Under the pieces are notes generated by a model that ran no database searches, was not told where the DNA came from, and saw only the letters and a program-made list of their open reading frames with translations. The position numbers were made by a program, and so were the translations under genes. A stretch of DNA of 64,000 bases from Saksenaea vasiformis B4078 (taxonomy: Eukaryota > Mucoromycota > Mucoromycetes > Mucorales > Saksenaeaceae), in assembly GCA_000697055.1 (NCBI GenBank), contig JNDT01002304.1, positions 124,001 through 188,000 on the forward strand. Reading direction: 5' to 3'. Below, piece after piece: positions 34,563 through 48,465 of this stretch (positions within the stretch are counted from its first letter, which is position 1; every line of letters starts with the position of its first letter).

Positions 34563-37500
34563 GGCTGCAGCGATTCAGGTATATTAGTCTGTGATGACAA
34601 TGTCGGCTTGACTTACGCGATAAACATAGCCATTTACGCTTCCACGAAGGGTTTGTGGAGGCGGGCATCGCAAGAGGTTTCGAGAAAAGAAAATGCTATG
34701 TGGACAAAATTCACAGGCTGTTGCGCATGAAATACTCCAGTTGGACAGCAAAATTGGTGACACTGTGACATCTCACTCGTATGTCCAGTAACGTGCACTG
34801 ATGTATCCCGTCTCGCTCCTACATTGGAACTGGAAGTTCATGATACCTTTTTCTGCTGATCCCCTGGAAAGAAAGCCCCTTTTCCGTTGTCAAGCGATGC
34901 ATCCGAATATTGATTTCACAGTCCTTGAAGATGTGCTTTAGACCTACAACCAAGAAACGGCGCATTTGCCTCAGCTATTATCAGCATAAGCGCGGTCATC
35001 AATGACTACGGAAGCTTGTTATGCTATTTCTTCAGAATCTAATACTATCTTATTCATTGTACGGAATTGATGGTGAAAACGACATACACAGCAACGCTGT
35101 CTGTATTCGCTCTATGAATTTGTGCACATATTATACTGAGCTCATAAAGGGCATGATTTCAACCTAGAAAGTATCTTCCGTTTTGATCAGGTCCTTTACT
35201 CTCCAAATAAAGGCATATCATGGAGATCCAAATAGCCACATTTTTTCATTACTATTTGCGTGATTTCATCTAACTGCGTTTTAGTTCTTAAACTGCTAAA
35301 CAATTTGTTGCAAACAGTGGTTCTCCATGCACTGAATTTTATTTTAATAGCGGTAGCCACCTGTCCAGCGAAGCTGTTTCAGTCTGTTTCTGCGCCTGGT
35401 TATCCCGCCTATTGTCTTTCGATGTTCAGGAATTCCTGCCCAATCAAGTATCGCCACATACAACATGGGCGTATGAAGCTGAAAATTGCACAGACAATAG
35501 ATCCCAATGAAGGTCAAAATATTATATTATGCTCTGCGAATATTTGAAGAGGGCAGTTTCGCCGGATCCACCCAAGAAAATTGAATTTTTGCAGCTGGCT
35601 AAACTTAGCAATTTCACCCTTTCTATTTTCCAAAGTTGGAACGTAGTCATCGAGAAAGTATGACAAAATACACTACATGTAGCGGTCATTCCTTTCAGCT
35701 TGTTAACGTAAAACGGAAAGATAGCGAACTAATCTTTGACTTGCAGAGCTATAGGTATCAAAACCGATAACGAAGTAAGTGCAACCAGATGTTTATCCAT
35801 TTTGATGATACATTGGCATGAGACCTTCCATATATACAAATTTCGGCATATTGTGATATATTTTCGCAGGTTGCGAAGTTGATGACAGTCTGCTAGGAAA
35901 TTCTTTGTACGGCTTACTGTTCTTTATTTCCGGATCTAGAAGGTATGCCAGGGTATAGCTTTATTTATCGAGTCACCTTAACAACAGCCCCCTTTCCATT
36001 TTACCCGTCGTGAATTATAATTTTTCGCATTCTATGAAACGAAGTTATGCCTTCATTTGAGTTATATATATCTTTAATGAAGCTATTTTACTTTTTCTTT
36101 TCCGTGGTGAGAAATGAATGTGGCAAAGTTGACAGGTATAGATAACCAGTATCTGGTATCAAATGTTTCGGATTGTCATCCATTCTCTTACGATCTTGGA
36201 GCCAATAACTGTTTCTGCAGTAGGCGAATTATACGTGAGCATCGAGAATGCAATGATGATTCATGCACACCAAAAAAAAAAAAAAATTAGAGGGAAAACG
36301 AAATGAGATAATTACTGAAAAGCGCATGCTAGCACTTGCGCCGTAAAAGTTTAATAAAACGCCTTTGGTAACATTTATCCAAGAAAGGCATAGATCTGCA
36401 CAGTTTAGATATCAATAATCGCGATAATTTGACTTGATGACAGCACAAACACAAATATGTGACATGTGCTTCTAAAAAGAAGACATACGGCGCAGTTCCA
36501 TACCACCACACATTCATGACGTGTTGGTGACGGTTGCAGGTGGTAATGCATAATAGCAGCATCGAGAAGCATTTGTCCTGGCCAGTATCTCACGGTGTGA
36601 AGATAAACATAAGGAAACTTTGCTAGTGAATTGGTATCCGAACCCCAGCTATAGTTATCCTTTCTTACTTTGACAACGGCATTGACCTAAACTGCCTTGT
36701 CTCTTTATGTATGGTCACAACATCTGTGGAATCTGATTCATCTCTGTGATCTTAAACGTTTATCAAGGGCCTTTTTTCTGCAGCTGTTTTAATTGGATGT
36801 TAGATAATTGTTTTTGGAGTGGTTTGCAGAAATTGCACTCTTTTCTTTTCTTTTTTCTTTTTTGCATTATGCTTGATGCTATTAACTAAGCTTTGTGGCA
36901 CGTTGTAGAATAGGACTAGGCTAACCTGATATAGATAAAGGTACACCTTTCTTGACACAATCAGATTGATTATCTTCTCTCCATATAACAGTCAAACCAA
37001 ATAGGAGAGCAAGCGCGCCAAATCGTCATTTCGTGCCATTTCCCTGCATTAACTGTCAGCGGATGGTGGTATATTGCAAAACGGGACGCAGGCAAAACAC
37101 GCTATTGCCAAGAAAACAATTGCGTGTTCCATGCCTTCCTTTTGATTACTCCATTAGTCATCTCGATAGAGATACTAGAGATGTGCAATATAAAAAAAAG
37201 GGGGGAACAGGGGAAGCTCAAAAGACAGGAGCCGATTATTATTTGGGAGCTTACATGTCCCATATTAACGTGAAATTCTGCACACAATATAAATTAATGA
37301 CGTGTCGTGTACATAGCATTTGGTACCGGATGATAGGACAAACGACGAAAAGAGAGAGAGAGACACAGAGAGATAGAGAGGGATAGATCTCTAGAGGTGC
37401 TTGTGATACAATCGATTGTGTCGTTATTCTGAAAGAAATGGTACGGCAAGGGGTGCGTAGTTTTCCGGACAGCGCTACAGCAACACAACGTCACTATCCT

Positions 37501-37903
37501 GCGATTTCTCCTTTCTTCTTCTTTTTTTTTTCTTTGTTTTCTTTTTATTTTCGTGCATGGTATCTCTGTCATCGTAGTTCGGCTCGAACCTTAAGGGCAC
37601 AAAGGGAAAGAAAGGTAAAAAATGTGATGTGCAGTATGCATGCATTGAATGGCGCAATATGATTTAGGCAGAGACTGAGCTTTTCATTAGATACCAAGGA
37701 TATGGTGAAAGATTCAAATGAAAATAGAAATAAGAAAAAGACGGAAGGAAACCCCTCCCCTTAAAATCAGGAACTACTTTAAAGGGGATACTGGGGAGGA
37801 GAACAGACGATGCAACTTCACGTTCTAATCTTACAAGTCATTTGTTTTATATAAAACTGGGCCTTTCTGTCGTGATTCGCCGTCTATCTTATCCTCATCC
37901 ATT
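34563..37903. other. Long intergenic region, no supported gene
   Basis: 3.3 kb with no recognisable gene. A pair of overlapping minus-strand frames near 36329-36593 has a somewhat protein-like reading (LLDAAIMHYHLQPS) and may be another relic. GA-rich simple sequence occurs at about 37350-37382 and T/C-rich runs at 37510-37550. A TATATAA box at 37848-37854 belongs to the next gene. Confidence 0.5.
37848..37854 (+). promoter_or_regulatory. TATA box of the secreted-protein gene
   Basis: TATATAA lies 50 bp before the ATG of the single-exon secreted protein, a plausible core promoter position. It is the best-placed TATA element in the window. Confidence 0.5.
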
Positions 37904-38674
37904 ATGCATTTGAAAGCTGTATTTATTATCGGTGCAGCGCTCCTTTCCTTTACAACCGCAGCCAGCATCCATAATGAAGCAAATAGCGGTGCAGTTAGTG
38001 CAACATCAGAGGCTTCTCCAAATGTGGCCAATGTCGGCGTCGGCGGTAAGGAAAATGGAAAGCCAGCGAACTTGATACGAAGACACCCTGTGGCCGACAG
38101 CAAGGCAGATAACGAAGTGGTGCTACCTGAAAAAGAACCTGTGGACGCCCGCACTTTGAAACGCGCATTTCTTATGAAGATCTTGAAGAAGAAGCGAAAT
38201 CTTGATCCCCAGTCGTTGGCGTTTGGCACTGAGATGGGTTACAATGGCTTGAATTCAAAGGTCCTCAACTATGGAAACCAGCGACTTCAAGCAATTAATC
38301 ACGCATTGAAAGCCCATAACAACCATGGTCCTCTGTCACATTCTTCGGGTCCAAGGGAGAGACCTGAAGCACACAGCCAACCTTCCCGAGGAGATGCACC
38401 TGCGACAAATGGACAACCAGGAGGAGGAGGAGGAGCTGCCCAGCCTGAACAACCTGCTCAAGTAACTCAACCCGTTGAAGGAGAACAAACTGGTCAAGTG
38501 AGCGCGCCTGACCCGGCTGCTCAACCAGACCCGTCTGCTGCAACGGACGAGCAGCCCGACCCAACAGCTCCCAAAACCTACGATAATCCTGAAGACTTTG
38601 CACTGCCTCCCGGAGACCAGCCACTAGTCGGTCCAGACGGACAGAATCTCGACGAATCACCCGATATCGAATAA
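37904..38674 (+). CDS. Secreted, Pro/Gln-rich protein with Kex2-like cleavage sites
   Basis: A 256-aa intronless frame with a clear signal peptide (MHLKAVFIIGAALLSFTTAA). The rest is hydrophilic and probably disordered. A basic middle section has dibasic sites (LIRRHPV, TLKRAFL, KKKRNLD), then a conserved-looking segment (LAFGTEMGYNGLNSKVLNYG), and a low-complexity tail rich in Pro, Gln, Gly and Asp with DPAAQPDPSAATDEQPDP repeats. I recognise no domain. The dibasic sites after a leader fit a Kex2-processed secreted precursor, but nothing shows that a released peptide is functional. It stands alone between two long empty regions and lacks introns, unlike its neighbours. Confidence 0.75.
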   Translation: MHLKAVFIIGAALLSFTTAASIHNEANSGAVSATSEASPNVANVGVGGKENGKPANLIRRHPVADSKADNEVVLPEKEPVDARTLKRAFLMKILKKKRNLDPQSLAFGTEMGYNGLNSKVLNYGNQRLQAINHALKAHNNHGPLSHSSGPRERPEAHSQPSRGDAPATNGQPGGGGGAAQPEQPAQVTQPVEGEQTGQVSAPDPAAQPDPSAATDEQPDPTAPKTYDNPEDFALPPGDQPLVGPDGQNLDESPDIE

Positions 38675-41600
38675 GAAATGCTTACTTTTTGACGCTGGAA
38701 CGCCATTTATGTACATTCATTGATGGTACCGTATAGCACACACGACTACCCACTTAGGATATACCCATCTCTCTCTCTATTTTACCCCTCCACAGATAAA
38801 GTCAGAGTTAGCTTAGCTATAACTATAGCTCTGTCATGATTATAAAAGTGTTGAAAGATTTCTGAGATTGACTACCTCACCCGGCTGTTCCCAGATAAAG
38901 TGCCATGCTTGTGGATCCTACAATGTGGTATGGGTATCAAGAATAGTGTCACTAAATTTAAGCAGTCTTTTTGGACTATCAATCAAGACAAGTAAGGAAA
39001 GTGGTATTTGAAGCATACAACAAGCGTACCGGGATGCTCGCAATGGGGAAAAAAATCTTGTCATCGGAAAAGTGGACATAGCATCATTCTCAGCAACGTA
39101 GCACTCGGCAACACGGGTTACCGGGAACTTAGGAAATTTTAGTTCATATGCTATGCATACGGAAAATTTAGGTATTGTCTTTGGAAGCGACCTCCATAAG
39201 TTCGATCAATCCTTTCTGCTGGGTATGCAACACGCAGCAGGATAGCTGTCGGTATGCTGTCTATTTATCCAAGATCTCAAGCAAAAACTGTTCGTATCCA
39301 AACTACACTTATAAAGACTCTGAATTGGACCCGTTACAATTTAATACGGCCGGGAACCTGTATCTATTACAGAATGATGTAAACATTGAAGCCATAATCG
39401 CTATTGCTGATAATATCAGAGATCATACCATTAAAGCTGCTGAAGATTGTTCGTGGGAATGTCAGTATGAAAGGGTGAGAATAAATCTCTAACCGAGTAA
39501 CTATACAACAACACATTGAAATTAACTTAATAGCCGTATACTCGATTTGTTACGAATATAGCCATTTTTTTTGGGTGCGAGACGGGGCATCCGTAGGTTA
39601 CTATCACCTGTCTCACTAACGCTTTGGCTTTTCAGCGTTGCATTTCTATTTTTTTTTCTTCCAAACGCGCATGGTAATTGTGCTTTCTTTCTTTCATAGA
39701 CTTTAATAGCGTACTAGATGAATAAATTAAATGTCGCTTACCTAAATGTTAGAGAAAACATATATGCTTCTCAAAAGAATCCACGTTGAAGCGGAAAAGA
39801 TCCCCAGTTACGAGTAAGTCATTAAGTTCCAAAGGTACATGCTCCAGGGGAAGGGGAGGAAATGAACATGAACGTGGGAAGTAAACAAGGTATGCGTTTA
39901 CAAATTTAAAAAGGCATCACGGACGCTCTCTCCGTCATCAATCACAAATATAAGGATGATGAGGATCTATTGCAGGCAGCCACAGGAACCTTCGAGGAAC
40001 TTTCAGGAGTCATGCCAGGGATGGCCAGAGAAAAAAGAAGTCCTTGAGGCTGATCGACCATGTGCCGGCTGTACTCCAATTTAATGATCCTACACTATCA
40101 AGACATCATGATACGTTGTACGTAAGGCCGCACTTTATAAGAAAACATTGTTGACTACATTTCCAAGGAGGGCCGACAACGACACCCAACGCCTACATTG
40201 ATGAAATCCATGCATTTCGCTGCAGGTCTATGAACCCAAATGCATAAGATCAGATGCTGTAGCTAGCGCACATAAATGATCTGGTAAAGGCAAAGGCAAT
40301 AGCTCTAGTGATGGTAGCAAACTGAGCCGAAAAAGTCATGGAAGAAGGTGGCGGCATAGCCATAGATGATATCAAGCGCATCTGATCAGAATAGCTGCGG
40401 GCGCTGGGACATATTTATCAGGCACGGGTTGTGGTGCTTTGGAAAACCCATGTTCACGGGAGTGCTAACAATAACAGAGGCTTGCATATAGCGTTGCGTC
40501 GGCTTTGGCAGGTTTTGCGCAGAAATATGGTCTCTATTTCTTAGTTGTGGACGTTACGGGTCAAGTGAGGCAAGCTAGCATCATTACAGGTTCGTTGTTG
40601 TCCTAAAATACCCTTTTTGGATACTCTATTTTAGCTATTGACTATCATCATTTAGATCAGTTATTAACCGATGTACATTACGTATCCAACTGTGGGTAAA
40701 GAACGGCTTAGATAAATTGAATGAACTCTATATCGTTTATTATGATTGCTTATCATATGTGAGTGTCTGTATGAGTCATGGTCGTTTCAATCAGTATTAT
40801 CGGTATGGCAACTGATGAATAATATATGCCCATTTGCGTCGATAATAGGGAAAGGTGACTGAAATATGATTAGAGATGACGCCTTTGGGACCAGATAGGC
40901 TGTGAATTTTCAAATGTAGGGATGAGAAGCCTTTAAGCAGAAGTATGAAATAAATTGTGCGTTCACTAGCGTCAAGATCATGTTAACTGATAAAATGATC
41001 GATTTCTTTAACAAGCATCATACATCCGAACGAAGTTACCTTAAGCCCCCAACCAACCGGGAAAAAAAAGGCACGGACAATCAAACAGGCAGATAACAGC
41101 ACCCTAACCGACACGAAACAAGGCAAACCACAAGCTGTAGTGGGCCAAGTGATTTCATTCCCTCTTTGGTAATTTGAAATCAGTCAATGCTAGTGGGTGT
41201 CTACAAGCACCCTGGGACCTTCACAGTAGCTTACACGCTTCTGTTGCAATCAGAGAGCTGTACTCGTGAAATAAACCTACGAGAGGCAGTAGATGATAAA
41301 CTGTGCAACAGCATCTTTCGCCATGATCCATCATTATGCATAAGCCGACTGTAGCACGCTAACGGACGTTCTTGGGCGGGCGCGGGCATCTGTAAGAGTC
41401 TTCACTCCCATTTGCTTCCTCGATGAAGCTATCTTTCAGAACACATCTTCATTACATTCCTCTGAACAAGGAGGCCTAGGTGCAGAATTTTTATCCTGAT
41501 GTAGATGCAAGACAAGTCTTCGCTTCAATAAGCAAAAGGCGAGAGGAATGTCCTATTCGCCAATGCGGCTGAATTCTCAAGCGGCGCCAGTTTAGAAAAA

Positions 41601-41694
41601 CCAGTCTCGAGTGAGGTGAACTCCGCTTGCTCACAGCCCGATGACCAAGCGCAGGTGTTGTAACCCTTTTTCACCTTTCTCATCTTCTACGAGG
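38675..41694. other. Long intergenic region with weak coding relics
   Basis: 3 kb without an intact gene. A plus-strand 105-codon frame at 39175-39492 (for example FNTAGNLYLLQNDVNIEAII) and short readable blocks near 39915-40050 (DALSVINHKYKDDEDLLQAA) and 40195-40320 (YIDEIHAFRCRSMNPNA) look like broken protein-coding sequence. Nothing can be named. The N-terminal exon(s) of the downstream kinase probably lie near its right end. Confidence 0.4.
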
Positions 41695-43344
41695 CCTGTG
41701 CCTGGAACCATTCAAACTGGATCTACACAAATCATTATCAACCTCATCTGTTAATAACAGCGAGCAATCCAGCCTGCTACCTGCACCGTCAACTACAACA
41801 AGCACTTCCCGAAGTAGAGTGAACCGATCGGTACTGCCTCCCATGAGCCGTTCTGGAGCTCGGTCGCCTTTGCCACCCATGTCCCGACCTGTGCCTCAAA
41901 TGAGCCTAAGAGGACGTATGGGAAACGCTCTTCAAATGAATCTGACGCCGGAGGAAACGCCATTTTCCAATTTTTCGAAATATGTGTAAGTCTTTTACTT
42001 TAAAAAAACTGAAATGCATATATTTTTCCTAGGTTTAACGTTGAAATAGGGATCCATCTGGAAAGTTGAATTTTGCAGGAAAAGCTATTATCCATGCCGA
42101 CGGAGTTGATTTTAGCAATGGCAGCAGTTTTGCAATCAAAATGGGAGATTTGGAACTTCAAGAAGAGCTTGGCAAAGGTCAATACGGAACCGTTCAAAAA
42201 GTAAGAAATAATCATGAATGAACGTATCATCTCTAATTTGCATGAATAAAAAAGGTGCATCATCAACTAACCGGTGTGGTCATGGCCATGAAGGTTAGAG
42301 ATCATCCGCCTGCTAGTTATAAAAAAAAAAAGAATGCTTAAACCTTTTTATTTGTAGGAAATCCGACTGGCATTGGATGAGACGAAATTCAATCAAATCT
42401 TGATGGAGTTAGATGTTCTTCATAAGAGTACCAGCAAGTACATTGTTGAATTCTACGGAGCATTTTTCATAGAATCATGCGTCTATTATTGTATGGAGTA
42501 CATGGATGCTGGATCACTTGACAAGCTTTATGGAGACGGTGCCCCTGAAGATGTTTTAGCCAAGATTGCGATTTCGGTATGAGGAAAAAAGATGAAATTC
42601 ATCTTCACTCAACTTGAAATTGTTGTTAGATGGTTCATGGCCTGAAGTTTTTAAAGGATGAACTGAATATCATCCATCGTGGTAAATTCTCCTAACCAAT
42701 GACATTTTTTTTTCTCTGATGAAGTTTAACAGATGTCAAACCCACCAACGTACTGGTGAATTTGGCTGGTCAGGTCAAACTCTGTGATTTTGGTGTATCT
42801 GGACAACTTAACAAATCTTTGGCAAAAACAAACATTGGCTGTCAGAGCTATATGGCGGTAAGTAAAAAAAAGAAAAAAAATTGATTTCATTTGGGCTGAA
42901 ACGTTCTTATTATCTTAGCCTGAACGTATTAATGCCAACAACGCCTATACCGTATCATCTGACGTTTGGTCTCTTGGATTGTCTTTGATTGAGATTGCAG
43001 GCGGGAAATACCCGTATACATGTAATAATATATTTGCGCAGTTACAAGCAATTGTGCATGATGAACCTCCAGTATTACCAGACCATTTTTCTTCAGAGGC
43101 GAAGGATTTCATTGCTGCTTGGTAAGTCTCTATAGATTACACAAAAGGGATAAGCATGCACTGATGATATTCGTCTCTTAGTTTACGTAAAGAGGCAAAC
43201 AAGCGGCCTACGTATGCACAGTTGCTGGAGCATCCATTTATCAAGATGTATGAGGATGTTGATGTAGATATGGCAAAATGGGCAAATGAAGCAGTAGCGG
43301 CACGAAAGGCCAAGGAAGAAGCAGCAAAACAAGCAAAAGAGTAA
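41695..43344 (+). CDS. PBS2: MAP kinase kinase, Pbs2/Wis1-like (HOG/stress pathway); N-terminus unresolved
   Basis: Exons supported: 41695-41985, 42050-42201, 42255-42293, 42358-42576, 42630-42681, 42733-42857, 42919-43121 and 43182-43344. A Ser/Pro-rich N-terminal region ([20 protein letters not shown]) leads into [20 protein letters not shown], the block typical of Pbs2/Wis1. The kinase domain has [12 protein letters not shown] (P-loop), [18 protein letters not shown] (VAIK lysine), [14 protein letters not shown] (catalytic loop), [20 protein letters not shown] (DFG and phospho-acceptor Ser/Thr) and CQSYMAPERI. The C-terminus is [20 protein letters not shown]. Pbs2 activates the Hog1 p38-type MAPK in osmotic stress. 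The first exon shown begins in phase 1 and has no ATG; I could not find a convincing upstream start. Confidence 0.88.
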
Positions 43345-43656
43345 CAGATAGATTGCACTACTTTTTTTTTATCTTTCTGAACATCTGTTCTGCATTTACT
43401 TCTTTTCTCTCTCTCTCTCTTCTTTTTTCTTATTTCTTATTCTTTTTATATTGTATCCAAATGACTGTTGATAGGTATTAAGCAACAAAATGAAAACAAA
43501 AAAAACAGCGATATGTTGTGATGCATAAAAGTAAAAAGTCGGCTTAGGGTTTTGCACAAATAACGCAGCTCTTGGAAGTTACACAAACGTGCTTTAACCA
43601 AACAGCAAAACTTTTTTTCTTTTTCTTACCTTCTCTTTTTTCACTTTTTTACCACA

Positions 43657-44707
<1,051 letters not shown>

Positions 44708-45002
44708 AGAAAAAAAAAAGATTGACTTGTTCCGTGACCCACTACTTTTTCTTTTCGCTTTTATGAAATCTAATGTTGTAGCAAGTAGATCAAATAAACG
44801 TATATATTATATCTGTTGTCCATGTAAAATGAACTTTTTTTAAGTCAGATTCATCATGTACAAAACTCTGGAAGCTGCATGTATAAGTAGTATGTTGCTG
44901 CATACCAATGATAGTGTATTTCATTGGTTACAGCCCTTTTTATGAGAAGAAGAAAACCAAAAAAAAAAAAAGGAACTTTATGAAAAACAGAAAAAGAGAA
45001 AC

Positions 45003-45006
45003 TGTG

Positions 45007-45092
<86 letters not shown>

Positions 45093-45107
45093 TGTGTGTG
45101 TGTGTGT
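45003..45107. repeat. Compound (GT)n-(GA)n-(GT)n microsatellite
   Basis: About 35 GT dinucleotides, then about nine GA, then about seven GT, just past the YPT6 3' end. GT-rich sequence continues raggedly to about 45190. Such alternating purine-pyrimidine DNA can form Z-DNA and is usually length-polymorphic. The apparent Cys/Val-rich frame through it is an artefact. Confidence 0.95.
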
Positions 45108-45310
45108 ATGGGTGAGTATGTGTGTTGTCTGTATGTGGTATTGTGTTGTGTTGTGGTGTGGTGTGTTGTTATCTGGTTATGTTGTGTTTATGTTTGTTTT
45201 TTTTGGGTATCATGTCAGGTGCTAAAGAGAAGTGGTATAGATGAATAGGAAAAATTATGCCCTTTTGGCCTCATAGCTCAGTCCGAAGCCAGAGTCATTC
45301 TTAGGAACTT

Positions 45311-47111
45311 CTAAGAAGAAAGGTTGTCAGTCAAATCAACGGGAAGTGCACCCAGGAATTTTTGCCTACCTGGGGTCGTAGAGGTGGGTCGGCTGCCGAC
45401 GCTGATCAAACGGCTTGATGGGTTAGCCATGAATGACGTCTGAGTGGTGCAAGGCTTAAACTTTGTCTGGTTCTCCGACTCGGAAGGATGGAAAAAACTC
45501 CAATGGTCCAAGGCATCGTGGTGGATGGATTGTGCCAGTTGCCAGAGATATTTGTTCCACTTGCCCATCCAATGCAACTCGGATTTCAGCCCTTCAATAT
45601 TTTGCGCCTGTTGATTGATGAATTTCTTGGCCTCGTGCAACTCGGAGAGGAGTTTTCCGAGTTCGGCATCGCGCTGTCGGCACTGCTTTCGTAATTGCTC
45701 GCGTAACTCTTGTATAACATGAGTAATGTAAGATCGGTATGTCTCGAACTGGGTCTGGAGCTGACAGGACACTTTCTGATTACGTTCAAGGTGCATTTCT
45801 TTTTGTTGGATGGTTTGAAGATACTGAGCACTTTCATGCTGGCTAGCTGATACACGATTGCTAAGCGAATCAACCTCTTGAACATATTGCTGCAACTGTT
45901 GATGTAGCTGGTTCGTATCTTCTTCCATCTTCGTACGCTCTGCATCACATGCTTCCATCTCCTGCTGATGCCTCACTTCCATTTGTTGTATTTCGTCGCT
46001 GAGTTCTTTCTTTCGCAAGTGCAGTTGGTTCACCTCACTGCGCAGTTCTTCTATCTGGCTCTCCATTAATCCGTTGGCTTCCGTCTTTTCTCGGAGCTCG
46101 GCCTGGGTTGCCGACAGTTCGGCTGTCGTACTCTGCAATTCCAATTGGACTGCTTTTATCGCCTCCTGGCCTTCTTCTTGAGTGCGTTTCGCATGCTCCT
46201 GACTGGCTTCCAACTGGCTTGTCAGATCGGCAATTTTAGTAGTATGATGATCTACTTGTGCACGCAATTCTGCAATCAAGCGATCTTTTCCCGCTAGGAT
46301 CGTTTCATGTTCATATTTATCCTGTGCAATTTGTTCTCGGGCCAATACAGTGTCAGCCTTTGCACCTTCGAGTTCTTGTTCCATCTGCTCCAACTTCCTT
46401 GTAAGCTGAATAACTTTAGGTGACTTTTCTATCGTTTTCTCATGTCGAGAAACCTAACAACAAACAATGAATCCGGGTTGATCACATGTGTACGAAAAGA
46501 GGAGGAACATGACTTACTGTTTTTTGCAAACTTGCATTTTTTTGCCGCATATCCGCTAGCTCTTGGTCTTTAGCCAGCACAGAAGATTGTAGGTTTGCTT
46601 TGTCGTTCATTAAGACTTGCACATTTGCTTCCAATTTCCGGACTTTTGCCTGTACGGCTTCAAACTCTTTTTGCATGGGCGAGCGTTGTTTTTTGAGATT
46701 AGCTATTTCTGCCAACTGTCTTTTGGTACGATTATCGTCTGTTTTGAGGCTACTCGCGGTTGATACTGTTGATAAGCTTGTAGTTGAATTATCTGCACCA
46801 TTTGCATAATAGAAATCACTCGATGTATAACTGTCTATATTATTATTCTCTATATTAGTTCATATGGTCTGACAAAATGTAAAAAATGATATAAGACCTG
46901 ATCCATCGGGTCTGAATCTGGTGGTTTGGTTTAAGAATCCAAAGCGTTTATGTTTTCCCAAGTCTTCTGAAGGTACATCATATTCACCGGGACCGGGAAC
47001 ATAATCCTTTGTAGCTAAAAGAAAAAAGAGAAGGCAAAATCTCAACATCTTCGGATTTCATCAGTGAGTTGTTAGATTACCGTCTTGGAAACGTTCAGAT
47101 CTCGCAAACAT
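45311..47111 (-). CDS. Coiled-coil protein with HMMR-like N-terminus
   Basis: Four exons: 47111-47081, 47014-46898, 46849-46518 and 46453-45311, giving 540 aa in frame. The N-terminus MFARSERFQDATKDYVPGPG then EYDVPSEDLGKHKRFGFLNQ and TTRF has the RF...PGPGxYD...K...F...RF layout of the hyaluronan-mediated motility receptor (HMMR) N-terminal domain and of STPGR-type microtubule proteins. Residues about 95-480 form a long coiled coil (e.g. QIEELRSEVNQLHLRKKELS, ELREQLRKQCRQRDAELGKL). A Ser/Thr/Pro-rich tail ends the protein. HMMR binds microtubules and spindle poles in animals; a cytoskeletal role here is inference. Being a coiled coil, the C-terminal part gives no reliable homology. Confidence 0.65.
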
Positions 47112-48465
47112 GATGTTCAATTAAAGAAGAGCAAAAGATAGGAAAAGAAAGAGCGGGTTGAGAGAGTAAGGAGAAAAAAAGGTAAATAAAAGGAGAGAAA
47201 GAAGAGTGACAAAAAAAAGAAGAAGAAGAAGGGAAACCCCTTCCTATCTTAAGAAACACAGAAATAGTGCAGAGGCAAAGTGATGGGCGCTTTTTTTTTT
47301 CTCTCTTCGGTCATACAGGCCATTTCCTTTTTTCGGGTTTTATTGGGGACGGGTCCAGGGCAAATTCTATCGACAAATGCTTCATCCATATTTACAAAAG
47401 TTTCTGAACCTGTTCTATGGCAAAGGGAGCTATGGCGTCGTTTAGTATAGTTATCAGCAGGGCTATCTCCCTTTTACTACACTTACCAGCACGAAGTGCC
47501 AACACAACTACCAGAAAGTTGGACACTGTAGCCTTTGTACGTTGTCTCAAGAATGCCTTTTGTTCTGGAGTAAGCTTTGGTTGCTATATATATTCCTATT
47601 AGAATTCCTCATTCACCATGTTTGCACAACTTGATTTACTTGTGGCATAAACATCGTTGCTAATGTGAGGGTGGGGTACTACTCTTCCGCTCTTTTTTCA
47701 CCCTCGAAATTTTTCGTTTATTTTTGTGCGTGACGGCTTGTTCTGCCTCTGAAACGAAAGGCCCTGTCCCTCATTGAAAGGAAAAAAATTCCCCTTTAAC
47801 TTCCCCCCGCGTCAGACTCGGAAGTTTGGAACATTATGAACTTACGAATCACCGACCCTAAATGCCGATAAACTTGAAAAGGAGAAAAGGATGTCCTTGT
47901 TTTTGTGTCTTCTGATTGCTGATTCATTTACATCGCACGAAAGCCCTTTTTATTTTACACAGCTTATCCTAAATACGTTGGAACGCCGTATGCAGTCACC
48001 GCATGGTGCCTCGAAACCCTGCAGATTGGCAAAGGAAAAAGAAAAAAGAAAAGAAAGTGTGCTCGATTTGCTTTGTTTTTTTTTGACGATTTTGCCGCTA
48101 TTGCGTAAGGGATTTGAACACCCTTGTTGGTAACATGTATATTCATGTGTCCTGTTTCCTTGCATTTCAATTCTAAAGAAAATGACGTTGAACCTATTCA
48201 AAAGGAATTTCATATGCAATAATATGTACATGAAAATGAAAATTAATTGCAATTGATGCAAGAAATAGGCATAAGAAATTCGAACGATACTTTAATCACT
48301 GGATTTTTCCCCATGACTTTGCGTCTATTGAAATAATTCGGCATTACTTCCAGATAAACTCTGCGCTTTGAAGTACGTATTTTTACGTTCATCCGATGTT
48401 ATGATTTGCGTGTCATACTCTTCCATGTTGTGTTTGTGTCACGGATAGCTTTCCATTATCTAACG
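47112..48465. other. Intergenic, purine-rich then AT-rich
   Basis: 1.35 kb with A/G-rich simple sequence at about 47130-47240 upstream of the coiled-coil gene. No supported gene. Short frames on both strands near 47890-48260 overlap each other and lack any motif. Confidence 0.5.

Noticed and set aside
34617..34633. Upstream ATG exon for HRD3
   Set aside because: Splicing it to the next exon gives a frameshift and early stop; the ATG at 34562 directly starts a good signal peptide.
37033..37386. 117-codon plus-strand frame before the secreted protein
   Set aside because: Runs into GA simple sequence (Arg/Glu run) and shows no protein features.
45006..45248. 80-codon Cys/Val-rich frame through the GT repeat
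   Set aside because: Pure translation of a dinucleotide repeat; no independent support.
45260..45300. Sequence resembling a tRNA 5' half (GGCCTCATAGCTCAG)
   Set aside because: No matching anticodon arm, T-loop or acceptor 3' half within reach.
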